This document shows, piece after piece, positions 18,129 through 27,158 of a DNA stretch of 64,000 nucleotides. Location of the stretch: assembly GCF_035917675.1 (NCBI RefSeq), contig NZ_CP109104.1, positions 2,666,001 to 2,730,000 of the forward strand, given 5' to 3'. Origin of the DNA: Streptomyces sp. NBC_01775 (GTDB lineage: Bacteria; Actinomycetota; Actinomycetes; Streptomycetales; Streptomycetaceae). The notes below the pieces were generated by a model, which did not search any database, was not told where the DNA came from, and saw only the letters and a program-made list of their open reading frames with translations. Both the position numbers and the translations under genes were made by a program. Within the stretch, counting starts at the first letter, position 1, and every line of letters starts with the position of its first letter.

Positions 18129-20405
18129 TCACTCCCCCAACTTTGTGAGGATGGGAGGCGTACGCTCACCGCGCACCGTAGTCAGAGAAAGCACCAGATG
18201 CTCGGGCTGCAACTCGTTGGCCAGGTCGGATGCCGACCAGCGCTCCCGCTGCTCACTACGCACCGTGACCGACTCGGCTGTGACGTGCTTGCCGGTGGCC
18301 AGCCGCCGCACGGCGTGCAGGACGCGGGTGAACGGCTCGTCGGAGACCAGCTGGCGGTTGGTGACCGTACGGGTCTGCACCCACTCGGTGCCCCACACCT
18401 CGGCGAACCGTTCGGCGTCCCACGGGGTGACCCCGGCGCACACCATCCGGCAGCCGACCGCGCCCAGCAGCGGGCCGCGCAGCGGCTCGGGAACGTCGTC
18501 CAGCGCACGCAGGGTCAGCAGCACCCCCGCGTGCGCCGAACGCAGCCGCTGGAGCCCGCGCAGCGCCTGAGGGGTCACCGTCTGGGCCGCGTCGTCCAGC
18601 ACCAGGCAGGCGAACAGCGACTGATCCCCCCGGGCGACCGCGCACTCGGTGAACTGCGCAAGGATCAGCCGCGCCAGGATCCGGGACGCCTCCGCGTGTC
18701 CCCGCTCGGGCAGGTCGATCCGCACCCGCAGGGGGTGCTCCAGGGCGCGCGGGGAGAAGGTCCGCCGTCCATCGGCGCGGGCTACGCCCTCGGACTGCTC
18801 GGGCTGGAAGAAGTCGGCGAAGGCCGGACGGTCGAGCAGCGCTATCCGGTCCGCCAGCAGCGCCGCGAGATCGCCCGCGCGCCCGGACTGACGCTCGAAA
18901 GCGTCGAGTTCGCGCAGCTGGGCGCCCTGGTTCGCCGCGCGCAGCTCCTGGCGCAGCCCGTCGAGCGCCACCGCACCTCCGTCCAGCAGCTCGCGCAGTT
19001 CCGGGACGGCGGGGAAGCGGCCGTGCACGGCGGCGAACGGGCCGATGAGCTGCGCCAGCGAGGTGGCGGCCCGCCTGCTGTCGCCGCCGGGGAGGGTGGC
19101 GGTCAGGTCGCCGACCAGCGCTTCGGCGAGCATCCCCGCCGCCTCGTCCGGGTCGGTCGTCCCGCCGTAGAGATCGAGGTCGTGGGTGGAGTCGGGGTGG
19201 CCGATACGGATGACAAGGTCGAAGGACTGATCGGGCACGAACTGCGCCCCCGCCGGACTCACCGCGATCACCGCCGCCTGACCCGCCAGCGCCTGGAGGC
19301 AGAGCGACTCCACGACGGGGCGCGCGAGCCTGCTGGTCTTGCCGGTGCCCGGCGGCCCGACCGCCAGGGCCGAGGTGCCCAGCAGCGAGGGGTCGAGCGC
19401 GACCCCGGCGCCCCGGTACTCGTGCGGGTTGCGCTCGACATCGGGTGCGGTGCCGATGCGGACCTGCCGCAGGGAGAGGTCGTGCCGGGCGGCTCGCAGG
19501 GGCAGATCGCGCGCCCCCGAGGGGTGGCCGCACGCCTCGGACCCGCGAGCGAGCACGCTGTCGGTGAACGCCTTGAGCCGCTGCGGCTTGGCGCGTACGG
19601 ACTGCCAGGCCCGGTCGATGCGGGCGTGGTCGACGTCCGTCATCCGGCCCGCCCGCACCTCGTCCGCCAGCCGGTCCGCCGCCTCGCTCGCGCCGCCCCC
19701 GCGCAACTCGGGCCACTCGACCGGGTCGAGGTGCGGCGGCGGCTGCGGTACGGGGGCCACGGGCAGGTCCGGCGTGACTCCGCCCTGCCTCCGGCCTCCC
19801 TCCCCACGCAGCCGCGCGAGGGCCCGGCGGCCCAGCTCGTCCCAGCGGCCGATGCGGCCGAAGAAGACAACGAGCGACACGAACACGACGGCGTAGTAGC
19901 CGTTGGCGATGTATGAACGCGCTTCTGTGCCCACGGAGTCAGGGGTCATGGCGTACAGCGGCCAGAGCCAGAAGCTGCCCAGATACCCGTTCCACAGCAG
20001 CGACCAGAGCAGCCAGCCGATGAGGAAGGCGACGAGCGCCCCGCTGATGAGCTGGCGCGCGGGAATGCGGTCGGGGTCCTCGGGCCGGCGGGGCTCGTAG
20101 CCGCAGCGCCAGACGCCGGGCAGCGCCTCGGGGCGGGGCAGCCGCAGCCAGTCGGCCAGCGGCGGGCCGGAGACCGGCGCCCCGGCGGGCCTCGGCGGTG
20201 GCCCGGCGGACGGCGGCCCGGACGGAGGCGGCACGGCTGCCGGGGAGTGGCGCGGCACGGCGGCCGACGGTGGCGAGGCCGGGCGCGCGGGGGCGGCGGG
20301 GACGCCGTTGCCGCCGGGCTCGGGCGAGGTCTCCCCCCAGGCGTGCCCGGAGTCGTACGCGCCGTCGCCCGTGCCCTGCTTCCGGTGGGGAAGCCCCATG
20401 TCCAT
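18129..20405 (-). CDS. Membrane-anchored P-loop ATPase (FtsK/VirD4-like), function unknown
   Basis: 758 residues from ATG 20405 (AGAGG upstream). The first 110 residues are Pro/Gly-rich; two hydrophobic segments follow (about 155-180 and 205-225), then a cytoplasmic ATPase with Walker A GPPGTGKTS (near residue 350) and a Walker B-like CLVLDDAAQ (near 600). The layout (short N-terminal membrane anchor, large P-loop domain) is that of the FtsK/VirD4/TraG superfamily, but no DNA-binding gamma domain or known partner is nearby. Hence translocation of DNA or protein is only a possibility. It lies between the PucR gene and gabT, transcribed away from gabT. Confidence 0.75.
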   Translation of the reverse strand: MDMGLPHRKQGTGDGAYDSGHAWGETSPEPGGNGVPAAPARPASPPSAAVPRHSPAAVPPPSGPPSAGPPPRPAGAPVSGPPLADWLRLPRPEALPGVWRCGYEPRRPEDPDRIPARQLISGALVAFLIGWLLWSLLWNGYLGSFWLWPLYAMTPDSVGTEARSYIANGYYAVVFVSLVVFFGRIGRWDELGRRALARLRGEGGRRQGGVTPDLPVAPVPQPPPHLDPVEWPELRGGGASEAADRLADEVRAGRMTDVDHARIDRAWQSVRAKPQRLKAFTDSVLARGSEACGHPSGARDLPLRAARHDLSLRQVRIGTAPDVERNPHEYRGAGVALDPSLLGTSALAVGPPGTGKTSRLARPVVESLCLQALAGQAAVIAVSPAGAQFVPDQSFDLVIRIGHPDSTHDLDLYGGTTDPDEAAGMLAEALVGDLTATLPGGDSRRAATSLAQLIGPFAAVHGRFPAVPELRELLDGGAVALDGLRQELRAANQGAQLRELDAFERQSGRAGDLAALLADRIALLDRPAFADFFQPEQSEGVARADGRRTFSPRALEHPLRVRIDLPERGHAEASRILARLILAQFTECAVARGDQSLFACLVLDDAAQTVTPQALRGLQRLRSAHAGVLLTLRALDDVPEPLRGPLLGAVGCRMVCAGVTPWDAERFAEVWGTEWVQTRTVTNRQLVSDEPFTRVLHAVRRLATGKHVTAESVTVRSEQRERWSASDLANELQPEHLVLSLTTVRGERTPPILTKLGE

Positions 20406-20698
20406 GTGCTGCCTCTGCTCCCTGACGCCCCGACGCACCGGCCCGGCGAGGCCGACGCACTCCTGTCCCAATCTAGCGGCCGACCACCACAGTTGGACTA
20501 CGGCCGTGAGCCCGTCCCGCCCTGCCGTGACCGCACCTGTCCCCATACGTGCCCGGCCCCGCCGCGAACCACGGGTGACGCTATGTCCGTGACGGCCAAC
20601 ACGCGCTCCGCACTTCTCCGGAGCGGCGCATGTGTCGGCCCCCGGGGTGCCCCTAGCCTGCGAAGTGCCAGACCCCCGTTCCTCCCGAGGAGTGCGCT

Positions 20699-22057
20699 AT
20701 GACCGCAATGACGGAACTGTCCGGAGGCCCCACCCTCCCCCAGGAGCGGCGCGTCGTCACCGCCATCCCCGGGCCCAAGTCGCAGGAGCTGATGGCCCGC
20801 AAGCAGGCCACGGTCGCCAACGGCATCGGCACGGTGATGCCCGTCTTCGCGCGGCGCGCGGGCGGCGGAGTGCTGGAGGACGTGGACGGCAACTCGTTCA
20901 TCGACTTCGGCTCCGGCATCGCCGTGGCCTCGGTGGGCAACAGCGCCGAGGCCGTGGTCCGCCGGGCGACCCAGCAGCTCGGCGACTTCACGCACACCTG
21001 CATGATGGTCACGCCTTACGAGCCGTACGTCGAGGTCTGTGAGGAGCTGGCCAAGGTCACCCCTGGCGACCACGCGAAGAAGAGCGTGCTGTTCAACTCC
21101 GGCGCGGAGGCCGTCGAGAACGCCGTCAAGATCGCGCGGGCGCACACCGGCCGCCAGGCCATCGTCGTCTTCGACCACGGCTACCACGGCCGCACCAACC
21201 TGACGATGGCGCTCACCTCCAAGAACATGCCGTACAAGCACAGCTTCGGCCCGTTCGCGCCCGAGGTCTACCGCGTGCCGGTCGCCTACCCCTACCGCTG
21301 GCTGACCGGCCCCGAGAACTGCGCCGAGGAGGCGGCGGCCCAGGCCATCGACCAGATCACCAAGCAGATCGGCCCGGACAACGTCGCGGCCATCCTGATC
21401 GAACCGGTGCTCGGCGAGGGCGGGTTCATCGTCCCGGCAGAGGGCTTCCTGCCGCGTCTCCAGCAGTTCGCGCGGGACAACGGCATCGTCTTCGTCGCCG
21501 ACGAGATCCAGTCCGGCTTCTGCCGCACCGGCCAGTGGTTCGCGTGCGAGGACGAGGGCATCGTCCCGGACCTGATCACCACGGCGAAGGGCATCGCGGG
21601 CGGCCTGCCGCTCGCCGCCGTCACCGGCCGGGCCGACATCATGGACGCCGCCCACAGCGGCGGCCTCGGGGGCACCTACGGCGGCAACCCGGTCGCCTGT
21701 GCCGCCGCGCTCGGCGCGATCGAGACGATGCGCGAGCAGGACCTGCCCGCCAAGGCGCGGCGCATCGAGGAGGTCATGAAGCCGCGCCTGGAGAAGCTGG
21801 CGGCGCAGTCCGACGTCATCGGCGATGTGCGCGGACGGGGCGCCATGCTCGCCCTCGAACTGGTCAAGCCCGGCGGCAAGGAGCCCAACCCGGAGGCCAC
21901 CGCCGCGCTCGCCAAGGCCTGCCACCAGCAGGGCCTGCTCGTGCTGACGACCGGCACCTACAGCAACGTCGTCCGCTTCCTGCCGCCCCTGGTGATCAGC
22001 GAGGAGCTGCTCAACGAGGGTCTGGACATCCTGGAGGACGCGCTCTCCGGTCTGTGA
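20699..22057 (+). CDS. gabT: 4-aminobutyrate--2-oxoglutarate transaminase
   Basis: 452-residue PLP-dependent class III aminotransferase converting GABA and 2-oxoglutarate to succinic semialdehyde and glutamate. The ATG at 20699 has a GAGGAG ribosome site. The PLP lysine is in LITTAKGIAGGLPLAA; other landmarks are FNSGAEAVENAVKIAR, FDHGYHGRTNLTMALT, and FVADEIQSGFCRTG. It is monocistronic, ended by a 14-bp hairpin. In polyamine catabolism GabT acts after gamma-aminobutyraldehyde dehydrogenase, of which two candidates lie in this window. Confidence 0.94.
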   Translation: MTAMTELSGGPTLPQERRVVTAIPGPKSQELMARKQATVANGIGTVMPVFARRAGGGVLEDVDGNSFIDFGSGIAVASVGNSAEAVVRRATQQLGDFTHTCMMVTPYEPYVEVCEELAKVTPGDHAKKSVLFNSGAEAVENAVKIARAHTGRQAIVVFDHGYHGRTNLTMALTSKNMPYKHSFGPFAPEVYRVPVAYPYRWLTGPENCAEEAAAQAIDQITKQIGPDNVAAILIEPVLGEGGFIVPAEGFLPRLQQFARDNGIVFVADEIQSGFCRTGQWFACEDEGIVPDLITTAKGIAGGLPLAAVTGRADIMDAAHSGGLGGTYGGNPVACAAALGAIETMREQDLPAKARRIEEVMKPRLEKLAAQSDVIGDVRGRGAMLALELVKPGGKEPNPEATAALAKACHQQGLLVLTTGTYSNVVRFLPPLVISEELLNEGLDILEDALSGL

Positions 22058-22103
22058 GCGACAGCCGGCAGGTGCGGCGGGCGGGCCGGCCGTGCCGGAC
22101 CGT

Positions 22104-22137
22104 GCGGGGTGCGGGCGTTCGGTCGCCCGCACCCCGC
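22104..22137 (+). terminator. gabT terminator hairpin
   Basis: Perfect 14-bp stem (22104-22117 with 22124-22137) and loop TTCGGT, 46 bp after the gabT stop. Confidence 0.8.
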
Positions 22138-22369
22138 GCGCAGGAGATGTGGGGGATGACGGTGGCGGGAGCGGTACCCGTGAAGAATCTGTGCGGGGGC
22201 GATGTCCGCTGCGTAGACCGACTGTCCGGCGCTGTTGTCCTGCCGTACGGTTTCCGCAGATGCCGGGATGTACGGGGGATCGCCCCCGGAATTCCGGTCC
22301 GAGCCCGTCACTCCCCTGGACAGGCCCGGTCGTGCCCTCGCGCACGCTCCACGGCGATCGGTTGACAGC
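22138..22369. other. Intergenic stretch between gabT terminator and PAP2 gene
   Basis: About 230 bp without a supportable gene. It holds short G-rich runs and a TTGACA at 22360 without a matching -10. It should contain the PAP2 promoter. If the PAP2 gene starts further downstream (ATG 22454) the gap is longer. Confidence 0.4.
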
Positions 22370-23083
22370 GTGTCCCATACCCCCCGGGGCCCGCGGAAAC
22401 CCGGTCGCCCCGGCCGCCCCGGAACTCTCCCCCCTGTTCCCGGGCGGCCGACCATGTTTGCGGGGGTCCCCGGTCTGGCAGCCACGCTTCTGTGCGCCAT
22501 CGCCTTCGCGCTGTTCACCTGGCAGGTGCTCGCGAACGGACCATTGCGCCGCTGGGACGAGGCAGCGGGTGACGCCCTGCGGGCCGCGCCGCCGCCCCGC
22601 GAAGCCGCCGAACTCCTCGCCGATCTCGGCAATCTGTCCGTCGCCCTTCCCCTGCTTGCCTTGGCCATGGCGCTGACGCTCCGGCACAGCCGTGGCCGCG
22701 ACTGGTGGCCGGTTCTGTGCTACGCCCTCGCCATGGGCGTCATGGCCCCGTCCGTCACCGGTCTGAAGGCGTGGGTCGACAGGACGGGGCCCCTGGGTGG
22801 CGGCGGCTTCTTCCCCTCGGGCCACGCCGCCACGACGGCTGTCGCCCTCGGGGCCGCGGCCCTGCTGCTCACCGGCCGGCTCCCCGCCCTCGCCGTACGC
22901 GCCGTATGGGCCGCCGCCGCGATCCTGACGGTGGGCAACGGGCTGGGGCTCGTATGGCGCGGGTATCACTGGCCGCTGGATGTGGCGGCGAGCTGGTGTC
23001 TCGGGGTGCTGCTGCTGGCGGCGGCCGACGCAGCCGCCCGCCGTGGCTCCCCGCTGTCCGGCCGGGGTCTCATCCGTCGTTGA
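22370..23083 (+). CDS. PAP2-family membrane phosphatase
   Basis: Integral-membrane phosphatase, probably acting on lipid phosphates such as phosphatidic acid or undecaprenyl pyrophosphate at the outer face. The three PAP2 signature blocks are present: KAWVDRTGP, FPSGHAATT and WRGYHWPLDVAASW. About five hydrophobic helices. The start is uncertain: GTG 22370 gives 237 residues with a Pro/Arg-rich N-terminus, ATG 22454 gives 209; neither has a good ribosome site. The 3' end overlaps the convergent gene by 14 bp. Confidence 0.8.
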   Translation: MSHTPRGPRKPGRPGRPGTLPPVPGRPTMFAGVPGLAATLLCAIAFALFTWQVLANGPLRRWDEAAGDALRAAPPPREAAELLADLGNLSVALPLLALAMALTLRHSRGRDWWPVLCYALAMGVMAPSVTGLKAWVDRTGPLGGGGFFPSGHAATTAVALGAAALLLTGRLPALAVRAVWAAAAILTVGNGLGLVWRGYHWPLDVAASWCLGVLLLAAADAAARRGSPLSGRGLIRR

Positions 23084-23558
23084 ACCCCCTCGCACCGCCG
23101 TCGTCCTCGTGGCCGGCGATCCGTGCGGCGGCCTCGTGCAGGGCCATTTCCACCACCACCGGGTCGTTGAGCGTGCCCCGTCCGTCAGGGGGAACGAGCC
23201 AGCGGGTGCCCCCCGTGGCCCGCCCCGGGTACGGCACGACGACCCAGGTGCCCTGCCCGGCACAGCGCACGCCGGTGCCCAGCCAGCGGGAGGCCGTGCC
23301 GGGCGGAACGAAGAAGCCGACGCGGGAGTCGCCGAAGTCCGCGAGGACGGGCCCCGGCTGGTCCAGACAGCCGGTGAGCACGTCCAGCGCGGGGTGTCCG
23401 AGTGCGGAGCTGACGATCAGGACGTCCCACAGCCGCCCGGCGGGCAGCAGGGTGACCCCCAGCGGATTGCTTTCCCACGCCCGTCGGCAGGCCGCCGGGT
23501 CCGGAGCGGCCGACGCCAGCCACTCCACAGCGCCTTGGGGCCCCGCCCTGCCACTCAT
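23070..23558 (-). CDS. Conserved hypothetical protein (resembles prim-pol N-terminal region)
   Basis: 162 residues, soluble. ATG 23558 has a good GAGGAAAGG site. I do not recognise a characterised function. Phrases such as WESNPLGVTLLPAGRLWDVL and RWLVPPDGRGTL resemble the short Streptomyces proteins sometimes annotated as bifunctional primase/polymerase-like, but the catalytic acidic residues of prim-pol are not evident, so catalysis is doubtful. The C-terminus overlaps the PAP2 gene end by 14 bp in convergent orientation. Confidence 0.75.
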   Translation of the reverse strand: MSGRAGPQGAVEWLASAAPDPAACRRAWESNPLGVTLLPAGRLWDVLIVSSALGHPALDVLTGCLDQPGPVLADFGDSRVGFFVPPGTASRWLGTGVRCAGQGTWVVVPYPGRATGGTRWLVPPDGRGTLNDPVVVEMALHEAAARIAGHEDDGGARGFNDG

Positions 23559-23628
23559 GTCTCAGCCTTTCCTCGTGACTGCGTACGCCATCACGAGGGA
23601 GAGCCGGCCGGTGCGGAATCCTTACAGC

Positions 23629-23698
23629 ACTTCGCCGGGGTTTCTCCGCGAGACTTCGCCCGGTTCTTCCGTGAGACTTCGCCGGGGTTCTCCGCGAG
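23629..23698. repeat. Three 23-24-bp tandem repeats
   Basis: Units at 23629-23652, 23653-23675 and 23676-23698, each of the form ACTTCGCC(G/C)GG...CGCGAG. They lie 35 bp past the stop of the FAD oxidoreductase gene, in the gap before the hypothetical gene's start. Confidence 0.8.
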
Positions 23699-23732
23699 CC
23701 CGTCCGGCAGGGGACCGGCGCCGAGCCCGGCC

Positions 23733-25157
23733 TCAGCTGTCGAAGCCCATACCCACCTTGTCCATCGCCTTCAGCCACAGGTTGCGGCGTCCGCCCCCGG
23801 CGTCGGAGCGGGCCAGCGACCACTGGGTGAGGCCGATGCCCGCCCAGCGCGCCGGCTCGGGCGGGAAGGGCAGCGGCTTCTTGCGCACCATCTCCAGCCC
23901 GGTGCGCTCCGTACGCTCCCCCGCCAGCAGGTCGAGCATCACCTCGGCCCCGAAGCGGGTGGCGCCCACGCCGAGTCCGGTGTAGCCCGCCGCGTAGCTG
24001 ACGCGGCCGTCCATGGCCGTGCCGAAGAACGGGGAGAAGCGCGAGCAGGTGTCGATGACGCCGCCCCAGCGGTGCGAGAAGCGGAGCCCTTCGAGCTGGG
24101 GGAAGCAGCGGAAGAAATGGCGGGCGAGCGTGGCGAAGGTCTCCGGCCGCTGGTGGTAGTCGCGGGAGACGCGGCTGCCGTAGTGGTACAGCACGTCGTA
24201 GCCGCCCCACAGGACGCGGTTGTCGGCGGTGACGCGGAAGTAGTGGAAGTGGTTGGCGCTGTCGCTGAGGCCCTGGCGGCCCTGCCAGCCGATGGCGGCC
24301 AGCTGCCGCTCGCTGAGCGGTTCGGTCATCAGCGCGTAGTCGTAGACCGGGACGATGTACGGGCGTACGCGGCGCAGCAGCGAGGGGAAGGCGTTGGTGC
24401 CGAGCGCGATGTGGCGGGCTCGGACCCGGCCGTAGGGGGTGGCGATGGCGACCTCGCCGCCGCGGGCGCCGATGCGGGTGGCCGGGGTGTGCTCGTAGAG
24501 GCGGACGCCGGCGCGCTCGCAGGCCCGCTTGAGGCCCCAGGCCAGGCGGGCGGGGTTGACCATGGCGACGCCGGCGCGGTCCCACAGCCCGGCCAGGAAG
24601 GTGGGCGAGTCGGCCTGGGCGCGCACCTCGTCGCGGTCCAGCAGGGTGAGTTCGTCCCCCAGGCCCAGCGCGTCCGCCTGTTCGGCCTGCTCTCGGAGTT
24701 CGGCCACCTGGTGCGGCTCGGTGGCCACGACGATCTCGCCGGTGCGCTCGAAGTCGCAGTCGAGGTCGTAGCGGTCGACGGCCTCCTCGATGGCGTCGAG
24801 GTTGCGCAGGCCCAGCCGCTCCAGCTGGACGATCTCCTCGGGCCAGCGGGCGAGTCCGTTGCCGAAGCCGTGGGTGAGGGAGGCGGCGCAGAACCCTCCG
24901 TTGCGGCCGGAGGCGGCCCAGCCGACCTCGTCGCCCTCGACGAGCACGACGTCCCGGGCGGGGTCGCGCTCCTTGGCGAGTAGCGCGGTCCACAGGCCGC
25001 TGTAGCCGCCGCCGACGACGAGCAGGTCGCAGTGCTCGTCGCCGATGAGCGCCGGGCGGGCCTCGGGGCGGTGTGCGGGATCGTCCAGCCAGAAGGGGGT
25101 GGGCCGGGCGTCGGCGAGGGAGCGGAGGGCAGCGTCGGAGGCTACGGCATCGCTCAC
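23733..25157 (-). CDS. FAD-dependent oxidoreductase, gamma-glutamylputrescine oxidase-like
   Basis: 474 residues of the DAO family of amine oxidases. The Rossmann FAD motif is CDLLVVGGGYSGLWTALLA (residues about 44-62), followed by WAASGRNGGFCAASLTHG, the conserved motif of PuuB/OrdL-like enzymes; the C-terminal FAD motif is AAGYTGLGVGATRFGAEV. GTG 25157 has AAGGAG eight bases before. It is the distal gene of the potABC run (after a repeat-rich 175-bp gap). Expected to oxidise putrescine or a glutamylated polyamine to the aldehyde, releasing ammonia and hydrogen peroxide, and so to feed the aldehyde dehydrogenases. Confidence 0.85.
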   Translation of the reverse strand: MSDAVASDAALRSLADARPTPFWLDDPAHRPEARPALIGDEHCDLLVVGGGYSGLWTALLAKERDPARDVVLVEGDEVGWAASGRNGGFCAASLTHGFGNGLARWPEEIVQLERLGLRNLDAIEEAVDRYDLDCDFERTGEIVVATEPHQVAELREQAEQADALGLGDELTLLDRDEVRAQADSPTFLAGLWDRAGVAMVNPARLAWGLKRACERAGVRLYEHTPATRIGARGGEVAIATPYGRVRARHIALGTNAFPSLLRRVRPYIVPVYDYALMTEPLSERQLAAIGWQGRQGLSDSANHFHYFRVTADNRVLWGGYDVLYHYGSRVSRDYHQRPETFATLARHFFRCFPQLEGLRFSHRWGGVIDTCSRFSPFFGTAMDGRVSYAAGYTGLGVGATRFGAEVMLDLLAGERTERTGLEMVRKKPLPFPPEPARWAGIGLTQWSLARSDAGGGRRNLWLKAMDKVGMGFDS

Positions 25158-25240
25158 GGTTATCGGCTCCTTGTTGGTTCCCGTACGGGTGTTCTCGCGG
25201 GCCGGGCCCCGGGATCCGGCCTCGGCTGCGGCGTGAGCGG

Positions 25241-25340
25241 GGTGCGGGCCCCGAGGTGCGGGCCCCGAGGTGCGGGCCTCGGGCGCGGCCCGCCACGTCA
25301 GGTCTTCCCGCCCGCTCAGGTCTCCCGCCTGCTCAGGTCT
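25241..25340. repeat. Two short tandem arrays at the potC 3' end
   Basis: A 14-bp unit (GGTGCGGGCCCCGA) occurs three times at 25241-25282. A second array of 17-18-bp units (CAGGTCTTCCCGCCCGCT) starts at 25299 and runs through the potC stop codon (25333-25335). Confidence 0.75.
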
Positions 25341-26187
25341 TCTTACGGCGGTTCGAGATGATCTGTCCGCCGAGCACGATCGCGATCGCGAGGACGAACA
25401 TCGCCGAGCCGATCACATTGACCTGTACCGGCACCCCCCGCTGCGCCGCTCCCCACACGAACATGGGGAAGGTCACCGTGGAGGGGCCCGCGTTGAACTG
25501 GGTGATGATGAAGTCGTCGAAGGAGAGCGCGAAACTCAGCATCGCGCCTGCCGCGATCCCCGGCGCGGCGAGCGGGAGCGTGACCCGCCAGAAGGTCTGG
25601 AAGGGCCCCGCGTACAGATCGCGCGCCGCCTCTTCCAGCCTCGGGTCCATGCTCATGACCCGCGCCTTGACCGCGACCACGACAAAGCTCAGACAGAACA
25701 TGACGTGCGCGATCAGAATCGTCATGAAGCCGAAGCTCACCCGCATGTTGAGGAAGAGCGTGCCGAGCGAGGCGGCCATGACGACCTCGGGCATGGCCAT
25801 CGGCAGGAAGATCAGCGCGTTGGTGGTGCTCTTGCCCCGGAAGCGGTAGCGGGCCAGCGCGAAGGCGGCGAACGTGCCGAAGGCGGTGGCGATGAGCGTC
25901 GCCAGCACGGCGATCTGGAGGCTGAGCCCCAGCGAGCCGCACATGTCGGCGACACCGCAGGGGTCGGTCCACGCGTCGGTGGAGAACGTGCGCCAGGCGT
26001 AGTTGAAGCGGCCGGCTGGCTTGTTGAACGAGAACAGCAGGACGACGAGGTTGGGCAGCAGCAGATACGCCAGCGCCGCGCAGCCGGCCAGGACGACGGC
26101 GTTCTTGCGCAGCCGGCGCAGCAGCGCGGCCAGGGCCGGTGGCGGGGAAGAGGCGCGAGTGGAGGCGGAAGCGGGAGTGGAGGGCAT
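25333..26187 (-). CDS. potC: Polyamine ABC transporter permease, PotC-like
   Basis: 284-residue inner-membrane permease with about six transmembrane helices. The EAA loop contacting the ATPase is EEAARDLYAGPFQTFWRVTLPLAAPGI (about 165-191), typical of the PotC/YdcV type. ATG 26187 shares one base with the potB stop. A tandem repeat covers its stop codon. Works with PotA, PotB and PotD to import spermidine or putrescine. Confidence 0.92.
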   Translation of the reverse strand: MPSTPASASTRASSPPPALAALLRRLRKNAVVLAGCAALAYLLLPNLVVLLFSFNKPAGRFNYAWRTFSTDAWTDPCGVADMCGSLGLSLQIAVLATLIATAFGTFAAFALARYRFRGKSTTNALIFLPMAMPEVVMAASLGTLFLNMRVSFGFMTILIAHVMFCLSFVVVAVKARVMSMDPRLEEAARDLYAGPFQTFWRVTLPLAAPGIAAGAMLSFALSFDDFIITQFNAGPSTVTFPMFVWGAAQRGVPVQVNVIGSAMFVLAIAIVLGGQIISNRRKKT

Positions 26188-27158
26188 CAGACCAGCTCCT
26201 CCGTCCCGGCCTTGCGCATATAGACGCTCACCATGATCAGAATGAGTGCCATCAGGATGAAGGACATCGCCGCCGCCGTCGGGTAGTCGAGGACGTTGAG
26301 GAACTGCTTCTGGATGGCGTTGCCGACCATCTGTTCGCTGGGAGAGCCCAGGAGCTGCGCGTTGATGTAGTCACCGGATGCCGGGATGAAAGTGAGCAGC
26401 GTCCCGGCCACGACGCCCGGCAACGACAGCGGGAAGGTCACCTTCCGGAAGGTCGTCGAGGGTTTGGCGTACAGGTCACGTGCCGCCTCGTGCAGCGAGG
26501 TGTCGATCCGCTCCAGGGAGCTGTAGAGCGGAAGGATCATGAACGGCAGGAAGTTGTACGTCAGTCCGCACACCACGGCCAGCGGGGTGGCGAGCACCCG
26601 TTCGTCACCGGTCAGGCCCAGCCAACTCGTCACATCCAGGATGTGCAGGGAGCTGAGGGCGCCGACGACGGGGCCGCCGTCGGACAGGATCGTCTTCCAG
26701 GCCAGGGTGCGGATGAGGAAACTGGTGAAGAACGGCGCGATCACCATCACCAGTACCAGATTGCGCCAGCGCCCCGCCCTGAAGGCGATCATGTAGGCGA
26801 GCGGGTAGCCGATCAGCAGGCACAGGATTGTCGCGGAGGCCGCGTAGAGGAACGAGCGGAGGAAGTGTTCGCCGTAGGTGCTGAGCGCGTCGGTGTAGTT
26901 CGAGAACTGCCAGGTGACCCGGAAGCCGTCCTCCAGCGAGCCGCTCTGCACGGACGTGGACGCCTGGTAGAAGAGCGGCGCCACGAAGAAGACGGCGAGC
27001 CACAGACCGGCGGGCAGCAGCAGCCAGTAAGGCGTGAGGCGGCGGCGTGGGAGCCGCCCCGCGCCTCCTTCCGCCCCTGCTTCGGGCCCGCTCGCGGCGT
27101 CCGGGCCCGCGCCGGAGGGCGGCGTGGCCGAGGACGGGACGGGGGCGACGGCGGTCAT
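26187..27158 (-). CDS. potB: Polyamine ABC transporter permease, PotB-like
   Basis: 323 residues. An N-terminal Pro/Gly-rich extension of about 45 residues precedes the first membrane helix; six helices follow. The EAA loop is HEAARDLYAKPSTTFRKVTFPLSLPGV. ATG 27158 overlaps the potA stop by 4 bp (ATGA). Substrate assignment rests on the potD-like binding protein and the amine oxidase in the same cluster. Confidence 0.92.
   Translation of the reverse strand: MTAVAPVPSSATPPSGAGPDAASGPEAGAEGGAGRLPRRRLTPYWLLLPAGLWLAVFFVAPLFYQASTSVQSGSLEDGFRVTWQFSNYTDALSTYGEHFLRSFLYAASATILCLLIGYPLAYMIAFRAGRWRNLVLVMVIAPFFTSFLIRTLAWKTILSDGGPVVGALSSLHILDVTSWLGLTGDERVLATPLAVVCGLTYNFLPFMILPLYSSLERIDTSLHEAARDLYAKPSTTFRKVTFPLSLPGVVAGTLLTFIPASGDYINAQLLGSPSEQMVGNAIQKQFLNVLDYPTAAAMSFILMALILIMVSVYMRKAGTEELV

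Noticed and set aside
17076..19916. Plus-strand open frame of about 946 codons opposite the PucR and ATPase genes
   Set aside because: Antisense to recognisable proteins and without a family match or ribosome site.
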